Translations under genes and position numbers: made by a program
Notes under the pieces: generated by a model
What the model was told of the DNA's origin: nothing
Database searches by the model: none
Seen by the model: only the letters and a program-made list of their open reading frames with translations
NCBI GenBank assembly: GCA_947379965.1
Contig: CANCPC010000016.1
Location: forward strand, 1-36,184
Reading direction: 5' to 3'
Length of the DNA stretch: 36,184 nucleotides
Source of the DNA: Flavobacteriaceae bacterium
GTDB taxonomy: Bacteria; Bacteroidota; Bacteroidia; Flavobacteriales; Flavobacteriaceae
In this document: positions 8,506 to 18,358 of the stretch, piece by piece
Numbering within the stretch: the stretch's first letter is position 1
How the letters are laid out: each line of letters starts with the position of its first letter

Positions 8506-11025
8506 ATGGCAAAGAATTTAGTTATCGTTGAGTCCCCTGCAAAGGCAAAGACTATCGAAAAATTTCTAGGAAATGATTATCAAGTGGAGTCAAGTTATGG
8601 TCATATTGCTGACTTACCTTCAAAAGAAATTGGTGTAGATATCGAAAATGGTTTTAAACCAAAATACGAAGTATCATCCGACAAAAAAGCATTGGTAAGC
8701 AAATTGAAAACCCTAGCTAAAAACGCCGAAATGGTTTGGTTAGCAAGTGATGAGGATCGCGAGGGAGAAGCTATTTCTTGGCATCTTTCAGAAGAATTAA
8801 AATTAGACGCAACGAAAACAAAACGAATTGTTTTTCACGAAATTACGAAAACTGCGATTCTTAAAGCAATTGAAAATCCACGTGAAATCGATTATAATTT
8901 AGTAAATGCACAACAAGCACGTCGAGTTTTAGACCGATTAGTGGGCTATGAATTGTCTCCAGTACTTTGGAGAAAAATCAAAGGCGGACTATCTGCAGGT
9001 CGAGTTCAGTCTGTTTCCGTTCGTTTGATTGTCGAGAGAGAGAGAGAAATTCAGACCTATAAAGCGATTGCCACTTATTCAATTGTTGCCGAATTTACCA
9101 ACGAGACAGGAAAAACATTCAAAGCAAAACTGCCTAAAAATTTCAATACTAAAAAAGATGCCGAAGATTTCTTGAATAAGAATGTTGGGTCAACTTATAA
9201 AGTTTCGGATTTAGAAACGAAACCAACAAAAAAATCCCCAACTGGTCCCTTTACCACTTCGACTTTGCAACAAGAAGCCGCAAGAAAATTGTATTTGCCT
9301 GTTGGAATTACTATGCAACTCGCACAACGTTTGTACGAAGCCGGACTCATTACTTATATGAGAACTGATAGCGTAAACTTGTCGAAAGATGCTATGGAAG
9401 CTGCTCAAGCAGAAATTATAAAATCCTACGGAAAGGAATTTTCTAAACCTCGAACTTTTGTCAATAAAAGCAAAGGGGCTCAAGAAGCGCATGAGGCGAT
9501 TCGCCCTACTGATATGTCACGCCACACCGTAAACATAGACCGAGATCAAGCCCGTTTGTATGATTTGATTTGGAAAAGAACCTTGGCATCACAAATGAGC
9601 GATGCACAATTAGAACGCACTAACGTTAAAATTGAAGCCAATAATCACGGTGAAATATTTACTGCGTCAGGTGAAGTTTTACTTTTCGAAGGTTTTTTGA
9701 AAGTGTATTTAGAAGGTCACGATGACGATGAAGAAGAGCAAGAAGGAATGTTGCCAGCAATGAAAGTAAACGAAAAATTGCAAAACAACTACATTACTGC
9801 AACCGAAAGATATTCGCGTCCAGCAGCAAGATATACTGAAGCTTCTTTAGTAAAAAAATTAGAAGAATTAGGAATTGGTCGTCCTTCTACTTATGCTCCA
9901 ACTATTTCGACAATTATCAACAGAAATTATGTGGAGAAAGGAAATCTTGATGGTCAAGAAAGAAATTATACGCAACTGACTTTACAATCAGGAAAAGTAG
10001 GCGAGAAATTGCTGAAAGAAAATACAGGTTCGGATAAAGGGAAACTGGTTCCTACAGATATTGGAACTATCGTAACCGATTTCTTGGTTAAGAATTTTGG
10101 AACTGTTTTAGATTATAATTTTACTGCGAAAGTAGAACAAGATTTTGATGAAATTGCAGATGGAAATATAGAATGGTCAAAAATGATGCAGGAGTTCTAT
10201 GATAAATTTCACCCTATTGTGAAAGATGTAGAGATCAATGCCGATAGAGAAAGTGGGGAAAGAATCCTTGGGAAAGATCCAAAATCAGGAAAACCAGTTT
10301 CGGTTCGATTAGGGAAATTTGGTCCAATGGCACAAATTGGTGCTCCTGATGACGAAGACAAAAAATTTGCCAGCTTAATGACGGAGCAAAATATAGGAAA
10401 TATAACTTTAGAAGAAGCCTTGGATTTATTTTTGTTGCCAAAGAATTTAGGTGTCATTCAAGGAGAAGAAGTAGAGGTAAGCAATGGTCGTTTTGGTCCT
10501 TATGTTCGTCATGGAAGTGTTTTTATTTCTTTACCAAAAGGTGAAAATCCATTGGATGTTTCTTTAGAAAGAGCTCAAGAATTGATAAATGATAAAGCAA
10601 AGGCCGATGCACCAATTGCTACTTATAAAGGAGAAGCTGTTCAAAAAGGGGTTGGTCGTTTTGGTCCATTTATCAAATGGGATGGGATTTTTATAAATGT
10701 AAGCAAGAAATACAATTTCGATAATTTATCGCAATCCGAAATCGAAGAATTGATTGAAGACAAATTACAAAAAAATATCGATAAGGTTTTGCATAACTGG
10801 GAATCAGAAGGAATTTTAGTTGAAAAAGCACGTTGGGGAAGATCAGTAATTACCAAAGGGAAAATCAAAATTGAATTAAGTAAAGATTTTGATGCTACAA
10901 AATTGACATTGGAACAAGTTCAAGAAATGATTGCTAAGAAAACCCCAGCCAAAAAAGTTGCCACTAAAAAAGCGACAACTGCAAAGAAACCTGCTGCAAA
11001 GAAAGCAGTAGCAAAAAAGAAATAA
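8506..11025 (+). CDS. topA: DNA topoisomerase I (type IA)
   Basis: An 839-aa enzyme that relaxes negative supercoils by a transient single-strand break. The TOPRIM domain opens the protein (KNLVIVESPAKAKTIEKFLG) with the metal motif SDEDREGEAISWHL near residues 78-91. The catalytic tyrosine is in ITYMRTDS at about residue 284, and HEAIRPT and GIGRPSTYA are present. Instead of C-terminal zinc fingers there are repeated topoisomerase C-terminal segments with the phrase GRFGP(Y/F) (SNGRFGPYVRHG, GVGRFGPFIKWDG). The last ~30 residues form a Lys/Ala/Thr-rich histone-H1-like tail (ending KKAVAKKK). It is followed after 3 bp by the arginase-fold gene, so they are probably cotranscribed. Confidence 0.97.
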   Translation: MAKNLVIVESPAKAKTIEKFLGNDYQVESSYGHIADLPSKEIGVDIENGFKPKYEVSSDKKALVSKLKTLAKNAEMVWLASDEDREGEAISWHLSEELKLDATKTKRIVFHEITKTAILKAIENPREIDYNLVNAQQARRVLDRLVGYELSPVLWRKIKGGLSAGRVQSVSVRLIVEREREIQTYKAIATYSIVAEFTNETGKTFKAKLPKNFNTKKDAEDFLNKNVGSTYKVSDLETKPTKKSPTGPFTTSTLQQEAARKLYLPVGITMQLAQRLYEAGLITYMRTDSVNLSKDAMEAAQAEIIKSYGKEFSKPRTFVNKSKGAQEAHEAIRPTDMSRHTVNIDRDQARLYDLIWKRTLASQMSDAQLERTNVKIEANNHGEIFTASGEVLLFEGFLKVYLEGHDDDEEEQEGMLPAMKVNEKLQNNYITATERYSRPAARYTEASLVKKLEELGIGRPSTYAPTISTIINRNYVEKGNLDGQERNYTQLTLQSGKVGEKLLKENTGSDKGKLVPTDIGTIVTDFLVKNFGTVLDYNFTAKVEQDFDEIADGNIEWSKMMQEFYDKFHPIVKDVEINADRESGERILGKDPKSGKPVSVRLGKFGPMAQIGAPDDEDKKFASLMTEQNIGNITLEEALDLFLLPKNLGVIQGEEVEVSNGRFGPYVRHGSVFISLPKGENPLDVSLERAQELINDKAKADAPIATYKGEAVQKGVGRFGPFIKWDGIFINVSKKYNFDNLSQSEIEELIEDKLQKNIDKVLHNWESEGILVEKARWGRSVITKGKIKIELSKDFDATKLTLEQVQEMIAKKTPAKKVATKKATTAKKPAAKKAVAKKK

Positions 11026-11028
11026 GTT

Positions 11029-12177
11029 ATGGAATTTGATTTTCTAAAACCTTTAGACAATGAAATCCTTGAAATTAATAAAGGATTATCTTCTCAGCAA
11101 TTGGGTAGCAAAGTTGTTTTTCATACTGAAAAAAATTTTCCAGATTTGAATAAAATCAAAATTGCTATCATTGGTGTTTTAGAAAACCGTGGTGATAAAA
11201 ACAAAACTACACAAGTTAATTTGCAAGCTATTCGTAAAGAATTGTATGGTTTGTATCCCGGAAATTGGGAGGTTTCAATTGCGGATTTAGGAGATATTCT
11301 CGCAGGGAATACTAATGAAGACACTTATTTTGCATTAAAAAAAGTTGCTTCAAGTCTTATCAAAAAGAAAATTATTCCAATAGTTATTGGTGGTTCACAA
11401 GATTTAACCTATGCATTATATAGAGCATATGATGACTTAGAACAAATGGTAAATTTGGTTTCCATTGATAATAAATTTGATTTTGGAAAAGAAAGCGATA
11501 CCGTTTCAGCCGATTCCTATTTAACAAAAATAATTATTAACGAACCTAACAATCTATTCAATTTCAGCAACATAGGCTTCCAGACCTATTATAATTCACA
11601 AGAGGAAATTGACTTAATTGACAAATTATTTTTTGAAGCTTACCGTTTAGGTGAAGTTTCAAATACTCTTTCAATAGCAGAACCCGTTTTTAGAGATGCA
11701 GACATTGTAAGTCTTGACTTGACTTCGGTAAAATCCTCCGATTCCGGAAACATTAATCCATTTACACCTAACGGATTTAATGGAAAAGAAATTTGTGCCT
11801 TGTCACGATATGCAGGAATTAGTGATAAAGTATCGCTTTTTGGAATATTTAATCATAACAGTTCTCATCAAGAATCTGTGTTGATGGCACAAATTATTTG
11901 GTATTTTATTGAAGGCGTTCATTATCGTTCTAACGAATATCCATTTGGAAGCAAAGAAAATTACATCAAGTATATAATCCCGATGGAAGAGGAATTGATC
12001 TTTTATAAAAGTAATAAAACAGATCGATGGTGGATTGAAATTCCATTTATTTCAACTACAAATAATAAACTAAAGAAAAATACGTTATTACCTTGTTCGT
12101 ACGAAGAATATTTATCAGCATGCAATCAGGAAATCCCTGAAAGATGGTGGAAAGCCCAACGTAAAAATATTGTTTAA
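11029..12177 (+). CDS. Arginase/formimidoylglutamase-fold protein with degraded metal site
   Basis: A 382-aa protein of the ureohydrolase family, usually labelled formimidoylglutamase in Bacteroidota. The three metal-binding motifs can be placed but are altered. GGDHS is GGSQD (about residue 121; His to Gln). DAHxD is DNKFD (about 147; the His is Lys, both Asp kept). SxDxDxxDP is SLDLTSVKSSD (about 228; the second Asp is Thr). Three of the six ligands of the binuclear Mn site are thus lost, so hydrolase activity is unlikely. It starts 3 bp after topA and lies directly before the gldKLMN operon, an arrangement I recall from other Flavobacteriaceae. A non-catalytic, possibly T9SS-linked or scaffolding role is inference. 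Confidence 0.85.
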   Translation: MEFDFLKPLDNEILEINKGLSSQQLGSKVVFHTEKNFPDLNKIKIAIIGVLENRGDKNKTTQVNLQAIRKELYGLYPGNWEVSIADLGDILAGNTNEDTYFALKKVASSLIKKKIIPIVIGGSQDLTYALYRAYDDLEQMVNLVSIDNKFDFGKESDTVSADSYLTKIIINEPNNLFNFSNIGFQTYYNSQEEIDLIDKLFFEAYRLGEVSNTLSIAEPVFRDADIVSLDLTSVKSSDSGNINPFTPNGFNGKEICALSRYAGISDKVSLFGIFNHNSSHQESVLMAQIIWYFIEGVHYRSNEYPFGSKENYIKYIIPMEEELIFYKSNKTDRWWIEIPFISTTNNKLKKNTLLPCSYEEYLSACNQEIPERWWKAQRKNIV

Positions 12178-12319
12178 TTTATTTTTAATACAATACCTAA
12201 ATTTAATTGAAATACAAATAATTGTAAAAAAAATCTTATCTAATTAACCGTTAGGAGGATATTAAATATAAAGAATGGCATATTGTCGGTTTTTATTGCA
12301 TTTTATCGACAAAATATTT

Positions 12320-12348
12320 TTGTTTTTCTAATTTAAATTTTAGTTTTG
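12320..12348 (+). promoter_or_regulatory. Candidate promoter for gldKLMN
   Basis: TTG (12320-12322), an 18-bp spacer and TAGTTTTG (12341-12348) fit the -33/-7 consensus of the phylum. They are inside the 268-bp gap before gldK and would give a leader of roughly 90 nt. The rest of this gap shows no gene. Confidence 0.5.
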
Positions 12349-12445
12349 AAGATGGAAATAAAAAATGTAACAAATAATTGTTTTATTAAATAATAATAAA
12401 TAGGTTTACGAACTTATTAATAATGAAAATATAATCCTAATTTAT

Positions 12446-13864
12446 ATGAAGAAGTTTATCGCATTTACGGCAATTTTAACCCTGTTAATTGGCTGTGGTA
12501 AAACAAGCGACAAAGGAGAATTAGTTGGAGTTAAGGGATCGAAATGGCATCCTGAAAAACCTTATGGAATGACTTTGATTCCAGGAGGCTCCTACATTAT
12601 GGGTAAACGTGATGAAGATATTGCTAATGTTGGCGACGCACCGACTAAAACGGTTACTGTTCGTTCTTTTTATATGGACGAAACAGAAATTACCAATAGT
12701 GAATACCGCCAATTTGTAGAATGGGTGAAAGATTCGACAATGAGAGTTCGCTTAGCTATATTAGCTGATGAGTCCGGAATTAAACCTGGAGCAACAGGAA
12801 AGGGTTCAAAAACAGATAAAGGAAAAAGTTCAGGAAGCATTGGTGATTTTGCTTTTAACGATCAAGACCCAGCAAAAATGAATGCATATGATAAATATAT
12901 GTATGACAATTATTATAGTGTTGGAACAGATGATGATCCCTATGCAGGTAGAAAACTGAACCACAAAGTAAAATTGATAAAAGATACTAAAAAATACCCT
13001 GATGAATACTATACAGAAGTCATGGACTCAATGTATTTGCCTTTAGAAGAATCTTTTAATGGTATTAGAACAATAGATGTAAATAAATTAAAATTTAGAT
13101 ATTCTTGGATGGATATTCAAGCTGCGGCTAAAGCTAAAATTGGAAAAAGAAAAGACTTTATAAAAACCGAACAAGTAAAAATATACCCTGATACAACTGT
13201 TTGGATTAAAGATTATTCTTATTCTTATAATGAACCCATGCACAACGATTATTTTTGGCATCAAGCCTATAGTGCATATCCAGTAGTTGGAGTTAACTGG
13301 AATCAAGCGAAAGCATTCTGTGCTTGGAGAACATTAAATAAAAATACGTATATAAAATCGAAAAAGAAAGGACGCGACTTAACTAATAATTTCAGATTAC
13401 CTACAGAAGCGGAGTGGGAATATTCTGCAAGAGGAGGCTTAGAATCTGGCACCTATCCTTGGGGTGGACCTTATACTAAAAATGATAGAGGTTGTTTTTT
13501 AGCTAACTTTAAACCAATGAGAGGAGACTATGCTGCCGATAAATCTTTATATACTGTAGAAGCAAAATCGTATGAACCAAATGGCTATAATCTATATAAC
13601 ATGGCAGGTAACGTAGCTGAATGGACCGATTCATCTTATGATCCAAATGCTTACGAATATGTTTCGTCAATGAATCCAAATAACATGGATACTTCCAATA
13701 AACGTAAAGCAGTTCGTGGAGGTTCATGGAAAGATGTAGCCTATTATCTTCAGGTAAGTACAAGAAGTTTTGAATATGCTGATTCTGCAAGAAGTTTCAT
13801 CGGTTTTAGAACGGTTCAAGATTACATGGGCACACAATCTACAAGTAGAAATAATAAAAAATAA
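12446..13864 (+). CDS. gldK: Gliding motility / type IX secretion lipoprotein GldK
   Basis: A 472-aa outer-membrane lipoprotein: signal peptide with lipobox ending LIGC (Cys17). The rest is a formylglycine-generating-enzyme-like (FGE-sulfatase) fold: GMTLIPGGSYIMG near residue 41, then DETEITNSEYRQFVEW, PVVGVNWNQAKAFCAW, FRLPTEAEWEYSARGG, NMAGNVAEW and AVRGGSWKD, ending with FIGFR. GldK (PorK) associates with GldN in the periplasmic ring attached to the outer membrane in the T9SS. A long insertion between about residues 115 and 280 (Lys/Tyr/Asp-rich) separates the first and second halves of the fold, as expected for GldK. It is the first gene of gldKLMN. Confidence 0.97.
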   Translation: MKKFIAFTAILTLLIGCGKTSDKGELVGVKGSKWHPEKPYGMTLIPGGSYIMGKRDEDIANVGDAPTKTVTVRSFYMDETEITNSEYRQFVEWVKDSTMRVRLAILADESGIKPGATGKGSKTDKGKSSGSIGDFAFNDQDPAKMNAYDKYMYDNYYSVGTDDDPYAGRKLNHKVKLIKDTKKYPDEYYTEVMDSMYLPLEESFNGIRTIDVNKLKFRYSWMDIQAAAKAKIGKRKDFIKTEQVKIYPDTTVWIKDYSYSYNEPMHNDYFWHQAYSAYPVVGVNWNQAKAFCAWRTLNKNTYIKSKKKGRDLTNNFRLPTEAEWEYSARGGLESGTYPWGGPYTKNDRGCFLANFKPMRGDYAADKSLYTVEAKSYEPNGYNLYNMAGNVAEWTDSSYDPNAYEYVSSMNPNNMDTSNKRKAVRGGSWKDVAYYLQVSTRSFEYADSARSFIGFRTVQDYMGTQSTSRNNKK

Positions 13865-13909
13865 AAAACCCAAATAAACAAATTAATACAATTATAAATA
13901 AAACAAATT

Positions 13910-14566
13910 ATGGCATTATTAAATAAAAAACAGGAGAACTTTTTATACGGAATGGGAGCAGCAGTAGTTATTATTGGAGCTTTATTTAAAATTACACACC
14001 TTGAGTTTCCACCAATTTTTACTGGAAATGCTATGTTGACTGTTGGGCTAGTAGTTGAAGCTTTAATTTTTGCTCTATCAGCATTCCAACCCGTTGAAGA
14101 AGAAGAAAAATACAAATGGGAAAATGTATATCCTCAATTAATAGATAAAAATGCATCGCCGGTAAAAGTGAATAACTCAGGAGTAGCAGCTGACTCTGAT
14201 GGCATGCTTTCAAAAAAATTAGACGCAATGCTTAAAGAAGCTAAAATTGACGGAGAATTAATGGCAAGTTTAGGAAATAGTATCAAGAATTTTGAAGCGG
14301 CTTCAAAAACTATCGCTCCAACTGCAGAGTCTATAGCTTCTACTAAAAAATACAGTGAAGAATTAACTTTGGCTGCAACTCAAATGGAATCCTTAAACAG
14401 TTTATACAAAATTCAATTAGAGTCAGCTTCTAAAAACGCTCAAATTAATGATGAAGTTTTAGAAAATAATGTGAAGTTAAAAGAACAAATGCAATCCTTA
14501 ACTTCAAACTTATCTTCATTAAACACTGTTTATGGTGGTATGCTTTCTGCAATGAATAACAAATAA
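13910..14566 (+). CDS. gldL: T9SS/gliding motor inner-membrane subunit GldL
   Basis: A 218-aa protein with two N-terminal membrane helices (about residues 12-29 and 41-59) and a long cytoplasmic helical tail. Residues reported as important for proton-driven rotation are in place: Tyr13, Lys27, His30 and a membrane Glu at 50 within LVVEALIFALSAFQP (Glu49 in F. johnsoniae numbering, as I recall). GldL forms the stator ring around a GldM dimer and powers secretion and gliding. The C-terminal half, from about residue 100, is coiled-coil-like. It lies 45 bp after gldK and 47 bp before gldM. Confidence 0.97.
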   Translation: MALLNKKQENFLYGMGAAVVIIGALFKITHLEFPPIFTGNAMLTVGLVVEALIFALSAFQPVEEEEKYKWENVYPQLIDKNASPVKVNNSGVAADSDGMLSKKLDAMLKEAKIDGELMASLGNSIKNFEAASKTIAPTAESIASTKKYSEELTLAATQMESLNSLYKIQLESASKNAQINDEVLENNVKLKEQMQSLTSNLSSLNTVYGGMLSAMNNK

Positions 14567-14613
14567 TAATTAGTTTTTAAACTATATAATAAATTAACTA
14601 ATTACTAGAAAAT

Positions 14614-16161
14614 ATGGCAGGAGGAAAATTAAGCGGAAGACAGAAGATGATAAACCTAATGTACTTGGTTTTTATCGCAATGTTAGCATTGAATATGTCT
14701 AAAGAAGTATTGTCGGCATTTGGAATTTTAAATAATAAAATTGTTGAATCAAATATTCTTACAGACAGTAGAAATGAATCTTCATTCGAACAATTAGCTC
14801 AAAAAGCAAAAGACCAACCGGGTCAATATGGCGATAAAAAGGCAAAAGTTGAAAAAATTAGAGCAGTATCCAAAGAATTTTCAGACTATATTGAAAATTT
14901 TAAAGCTGAAGTAACTAAAAAGTTTCCGAAAGACAAAGAAGGAAATTATCCTTGTGAAAAAATGGATAAAGGAGATTTAGTTGACCGAATGCTTTTTAGT
15001 CAAGAAAGGTTATCTCCTAAGGGTAAAGAATTTTTAGCTAAAATTCAAAACTATCCTGCTCAAATCAAGCAAATTGGAGGTAGTTCAGTTGCTGACATTG
15101 AAATGAAAAAAATTGAAAAACGATTTGAAACCAATCCTGTTTTTTCTGAAAAAGCTGGTAAGAAATTAGATTGGATGGAATATAACTATCATGGGTATCC
15201 TTTAATAGCAACCATTACAAAATTGACTCAATTACAAGCAGACATCAAGGCAACTGAAAGCGATGTAATGTCAGGAATGTTTCAGTCTGATTTAGTTGCA
15301 GCAGCATCTCTTACAGCTTATCAACCAATAGTTGTTCTTGAAAAATCAGTTTTCTTTCAAGGTGAAGCTGTGAAAGGAAAAATAATTCTTGGCAAATTTG
15401 ACCCATCTTTAACTGCAAAATCTGTAGTAGTTAATGGTTCAAGTGTTCAGGCTCAAGCAGGACAGGCAAACTTTTCATTTGGATCAGGTAATGTAGGAGA
15501 ACATCCGATAACAGGTTCATTTAATTTTGATGAAAACGGAAAAGTAATAAGTTTGCCAATTCTTGATAAATATGTAGTTGTTGCTAGACCAAAATCGGCT
15601 ACCATTTCTGCAGATAAAATGAATGTAGTATATCGTGGAGTTTCTAATCCAATTACGATTTCGTTCGCAGGAATTTCGCCAGACAAAGTAACAGCATCAG
15701 CCCCAGGTTTATCAAGAGTGGGCAACACAGGCACCTACACAATGATACCAGGAGCTGGAACAGATGTGGCAATTAATGTTGTTGGTACGCTTCCTGATAA
15801 TTCAAAAGTTTCAGACAAAAAGACTTTTAGAATTAAAAACATACCTGCACCAGTAGGTACCATAAGAGGAGAAGACGGTTCAGTTAGAGGTCCTAAATCA
15901 AGTCTTGATATTGCAACAATTGGAGCTAAATTAAAAGATTTTGATTTTGAAGTTGGTTTAGATGTTCTAGGATTTAATTTTAGAGTTTCAGGTCAGCCTG
16001 TAGTTGTAGTACAGGGAAATAAATTAGATTCAAGAGCTAAGTCTATGTTGACTAAAGCAGCAAAAGGAGATCAAATTACAATATCTGATATTAGAACTAA
16101 ATTAATTGGAAGCAATATCTTATTACAGAAAACAGCTCCAGTAATTTATGAAATACAATAA
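14614..16161 (+). CDS. gldM: T9SS/gliding motor shaft protein GldM
   Basis: A 515-aa protein: a short cytoplasmic N-terminus, one membrane helix (about residues 13-31, MINLMYLVFIAMLAL), then a large periplasmic part (the D1-D4 domains of the family). Arg9 in GGKLSGRQKM corresponds to the arginine proposed to pair with the GldL glutamate. The length equals that of known GldM proteins. It transmits the motion of the inner-membrane motor to the GldK/GldN ring. It is the third gene of the operon. Confidence 0.97.
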   Translation: MAGGKLSGRQKMINLMYLVFIAMLALNMSKEVLSAFGILNNKIVESNILTDSRNESSFEQLAQKAKDQPGQYGDKKAKVEKIRAVSKEFSDYIENFKAEVTKKFPKDKEGNYPCEKMDKGDLVDRMLFSQERLSPKGKEFLAKIQNYPAQIKQIGGSSVADIEMKKIEKRFETNPVFSEKAGKKLDWMEYNYHGYPLIATITKLTQLQADIKATESDVMSGMFQSDLVAAASLTAYQPIVVLEKSVFFQGEAVKGKIILGKFDPSLTAKSVVVNGSSVQAQAGQANFSFGSGNVGEHPITGSFNFDENGKVISLPILDKYVVVARPKSATISADKMNVVYRGVSNPITISFAGISPDKVTASAPGLSRVGNTGTYTMIPGAGTDVAINVVGTLPDNSKVSDKKTFRIKNIPAPVGTIRGEDGSVRGPKSSLDIATIGAKLKDFDFEVGLDVLGFNFRVSGQPVVVVQGNKLDSRAKSMLTKAAKGDQITISDIRTKLIGSNILLQKTAPVIYEIQ

Positions 16162-16208
16162 TTAATAAAGTTTGAATAAAAGTTGTTTCTATAATTTATA
16201 TTAATACC

Positions 16209-17177
16209 ATGATGAATATAAGAAGTTTTCTAATAGTTATTATTTCCTTTTTAGGAGGTGTGGCTTCTTTTGCACAAGCTAATTTGCTAAATGCTAAAAC
16301 ACCTAAGCAAATAGGAATTAAGTCAGCAGCACAACTCATATCAGATAATGACAAACCATTAGCGTATGGTTATGTTGATGACAGGGATATTATGATGGGT
16401 AAAACGGTGTGGGAAATAATTGACTTAAGTGAAAGAATTAATTTTCCTTTATATTTTCCTAAAGACACTGTAAATATTGGGTCGGATAGACGGTCGCTAT
16501 TTAATGTTTTAATAAAAGCAATTAAAGACGAAAAAATAACTGAAGTTTATGACGACAGCTATTTTAACACTAAAAAATCTTACAAAGATATAAAAGCTTC
16601 TTTAAAACATACTAGTTTGTCAGATGTGGGGAGAACCAAAATGAATGATCTAGGTTTAACCGATAAATACAAGGACATTAATCCAGAACAGATTAGTAGT
16701 GAAGATGCACAAAACTTAATTAAAGATGGTATTGATGAGCAGTATATTTTAACAAATGAAATTACTGGAGCAGAAATTTCAAAGTATAAAATAAAAGGAT
16801 ATTGGTATTTCGATAGCCGTCAAAGTGAATTGAAATACAGATTACTTGGTATTTGTCCAATTGCAAATGATGTTTATTCAAATATTAATGATAAAGATGC
16901 TGCTGATGTTGATTTGTTTTGGGTATTTTTTCCAGACGCGAGAAATGTATTGCATAGCTCAAAATCATTTAATGACAAAAACTCATCTATGCCTATCTCG
17001 TTTGACCAGATTTTAAATTCACGCCGATTTAACAGTGTGATTTATCAGGAAGAAAATGTATACGGAGATCGAACTATTGTTAGTTACATGAAAGATAATG
17101 CTCAAAACCAACTACTAGAGTCTGAAAGAGTTAAAGAGAAGGTGCGTAATTTTGAAGAAAATATGTGGAATTATTAA
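16209..17177 (+). CDS. gldN: Type IX secretion / gliding protein GldN
   Basis: A 322-aa periplasmic protein with a signal peptide (MNIRSFLIVIISFLGGVASFAQA) and the GldN/PorN pattern: DRDIMMGKTVWEIIDLSERI near residue 58, KGYWYFDSRQSELKYRLLGI near 196, VDLFWVFFPDARNVL near 234 and a C-terminal MWNY. GldN forms the periplasmic ring with GldK and contacts GldM. Two Met codons are adjacent at the start, so initiation could be one codon later. It is the last gene of gldKLMN, closed by a terminator 25 bp after the stop. Confidence 0.96.
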   Translation: MMNIRSFLIVIISFLGGVASFAQANLLNAKTPKQIGIKSAAQLISDNDKPLAYGYVDDRDIMMGKTVWEIIDLSERINFPLYFPKDTVNIGSDRRSLFNVLIKAIKDEKITEVYDDSYFNTKKSYKDIKASLKHTSLSDVGRTKMNDLGLTDKYKDINPEQISSEDAQNLIKDGIDEQYILTNEITGAEISKYKIKGYWYFDSRQSELKYRLLGICPIANDVYSNINDKDAADVDLFWVFFPDARNVLHSSKSFNDKNSSMPISFDQILNSRRFNSVIYQEENVYGDRTIVSYMKDNAQNQLLESERVKEKVRNFEENMWNY

Positions 17178-17202
17178 TTCCATAAATGATATTAGAAATA
17201 AG

Positions 17203-17232
17203 AACTCTTACTTTTGGTAAGAGTTTTTTTTT
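17203..17232 (+). terminator. Rho-independent terminator after gldN
   Basis: A 9-bp perfect stem (17203-17211 with 17217-17225), a 5-nt loop, then a run of T to 17232. Confidence 0.9.
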
Positions 17233-17251
17233 CAATCTAATATAAATTATA

Positions 17252-18298
17252 ATGATCGATTATTTAATTGTAGGATCTGGATTAGCTGGAATTTCATTTT
17301 CAGAAATAGCCTTGCAAAATGGCAAATCTATTATGGTTATTGATAATAACTCTCAGAATTCTTCCAAGATTGCAGGCGGTTTATATAATCCTGTGATATT
17401 AAAAAGGTTTAGTGAAGTGGGTCAAGCCAAAGAGCATTTGGTTACCATGAACCAATTTTTTTCAGTTTTAGAAAAAAAATTAAATACAGAAGTTGACATT
17501 CAGTTACCTATTCTAAGGAAATTTTACTCTATCGAGGAACAAAATAATTGGTTCATTGCTTCAGATAAACCCAATTTAGCTCCGTTTTTATCAACAAATT
17601 TAATAACCAAAAAATACAAAGCAATTGATTCTCCTTTTGGTTACGGAGAAGTGTTGCAAACAGGATACATAGATACCGCATTATTACTAATTAAATACAA
17701 AGAATATCTGACTCTAAAAAAGTTGTTTATTGAGGAATATTTCGATTATACGCTTTTAGAAGAACTTGAAAATGGCATTCGTTATAAAAATATCGAAGCA
17801 AGACATATACTATTTGCCGAAGGTTTTGGCATGCATACCAATCCCTATTTCAAAGATTTACCATTAGACGGAACGAAAGGGGAATTATTAGTGATAAAAG
17901 CTCCCGATTTAGATTTGGATGTAATCGTAAATTCAAGTGTTTTTATAGTACCTCTTGGAAATAATTTGTTCAAAATTGGTGCAACTTACAATTGGGATGA
18001 CAAAACCGATTCTCCAACCGAAGAAGGAAAAACAGAATTATTAGAAAAAATAAAAGAGGTGATTCAATGCGAATTTGAGATCATTTCACATTTAGCAGGA
18101 GTTCGGCCTACTGTTAAAGACCGAAGACCATTGATAGGTACTTACGCAAATCATAATTCAATTCATATTCTTAACGGTCTAGGCACACGTGGTGTAATGC
18201 TGGGACCAGCAATGGCGAAAGCATTATTCGAAAATATTGAGATGAAAATACCTCTTGAAAAATCGGTAGATATTAAAAGATTTTCGAAAAAGAATTAA
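17252..18298 (+). CDS. FAD-dependent oxidoreductase (DAO family)
   Basis: A 348-aa protein with an N-terminal Rossmann FAD-binding motif (IVGSGLAGISFSEIAL, near residue 5) followed by VIDNN, and a C-terminal DAO-type closing motif (HLAGVRPTVKDRRPLIG, near 272, and LNGLGTRGVMLGPAMA, near 309). This matches the glycine/D-amino-acid oxidase-like family. There is no signal peptide, so it should be cytosolic. The substrate is not deducible. I recall a similar gene downstream of gldN in other flavobacteria, but the terminator between them suggests separate transcription. It starts 20 bp past that terminator. Confidence 0.88.
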   Translation: MIDYLIVGSGLAGISFSEIALQNGKSIMVIDNNSQNSSKIAGGLYNPVILKRFSEVGQAKEHLVTMNQFFSVLEKKLNTEVDIQLPILRKFYSIEEQNNWFIASDKPNLAPFLSTNLITKKYKAIDSPFGYGEVLQTGYIDTALLLIKYKEYLTLKKLFIEEYFDYTLLEELENGIRYKNIEARHILFAEGFGMHTNPYFKDLPLDGTKGELLVIKAPDLDLDVIVNSSVFIVPLGNNLFKIGATYNWDDKTDSPTEEGKTELLEKIKEVIQCEFEIISHLAGVRPTVKDRRPLIGTYANHNSIHILNGLGTRGVMLGPAMAKALFENIEMKIPLEKSVDIKRFSKKN

Positions 18299-18358
18299 AA
18301 TCATTATTTTAAATAGTTAAGAATCAAGTACTATAAAAGGCAAATAAGAAAAAAAATC

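Noticed and set aside
12275..12331. AGGAGG followed by an 18-codon frame (MAYCRFLLHF...) before gldK
   Set aside because: Shine-Dalgarno sites are not generally used in this phylum, the peptide is tiny, and it overlaps the candidate gldK promoter.
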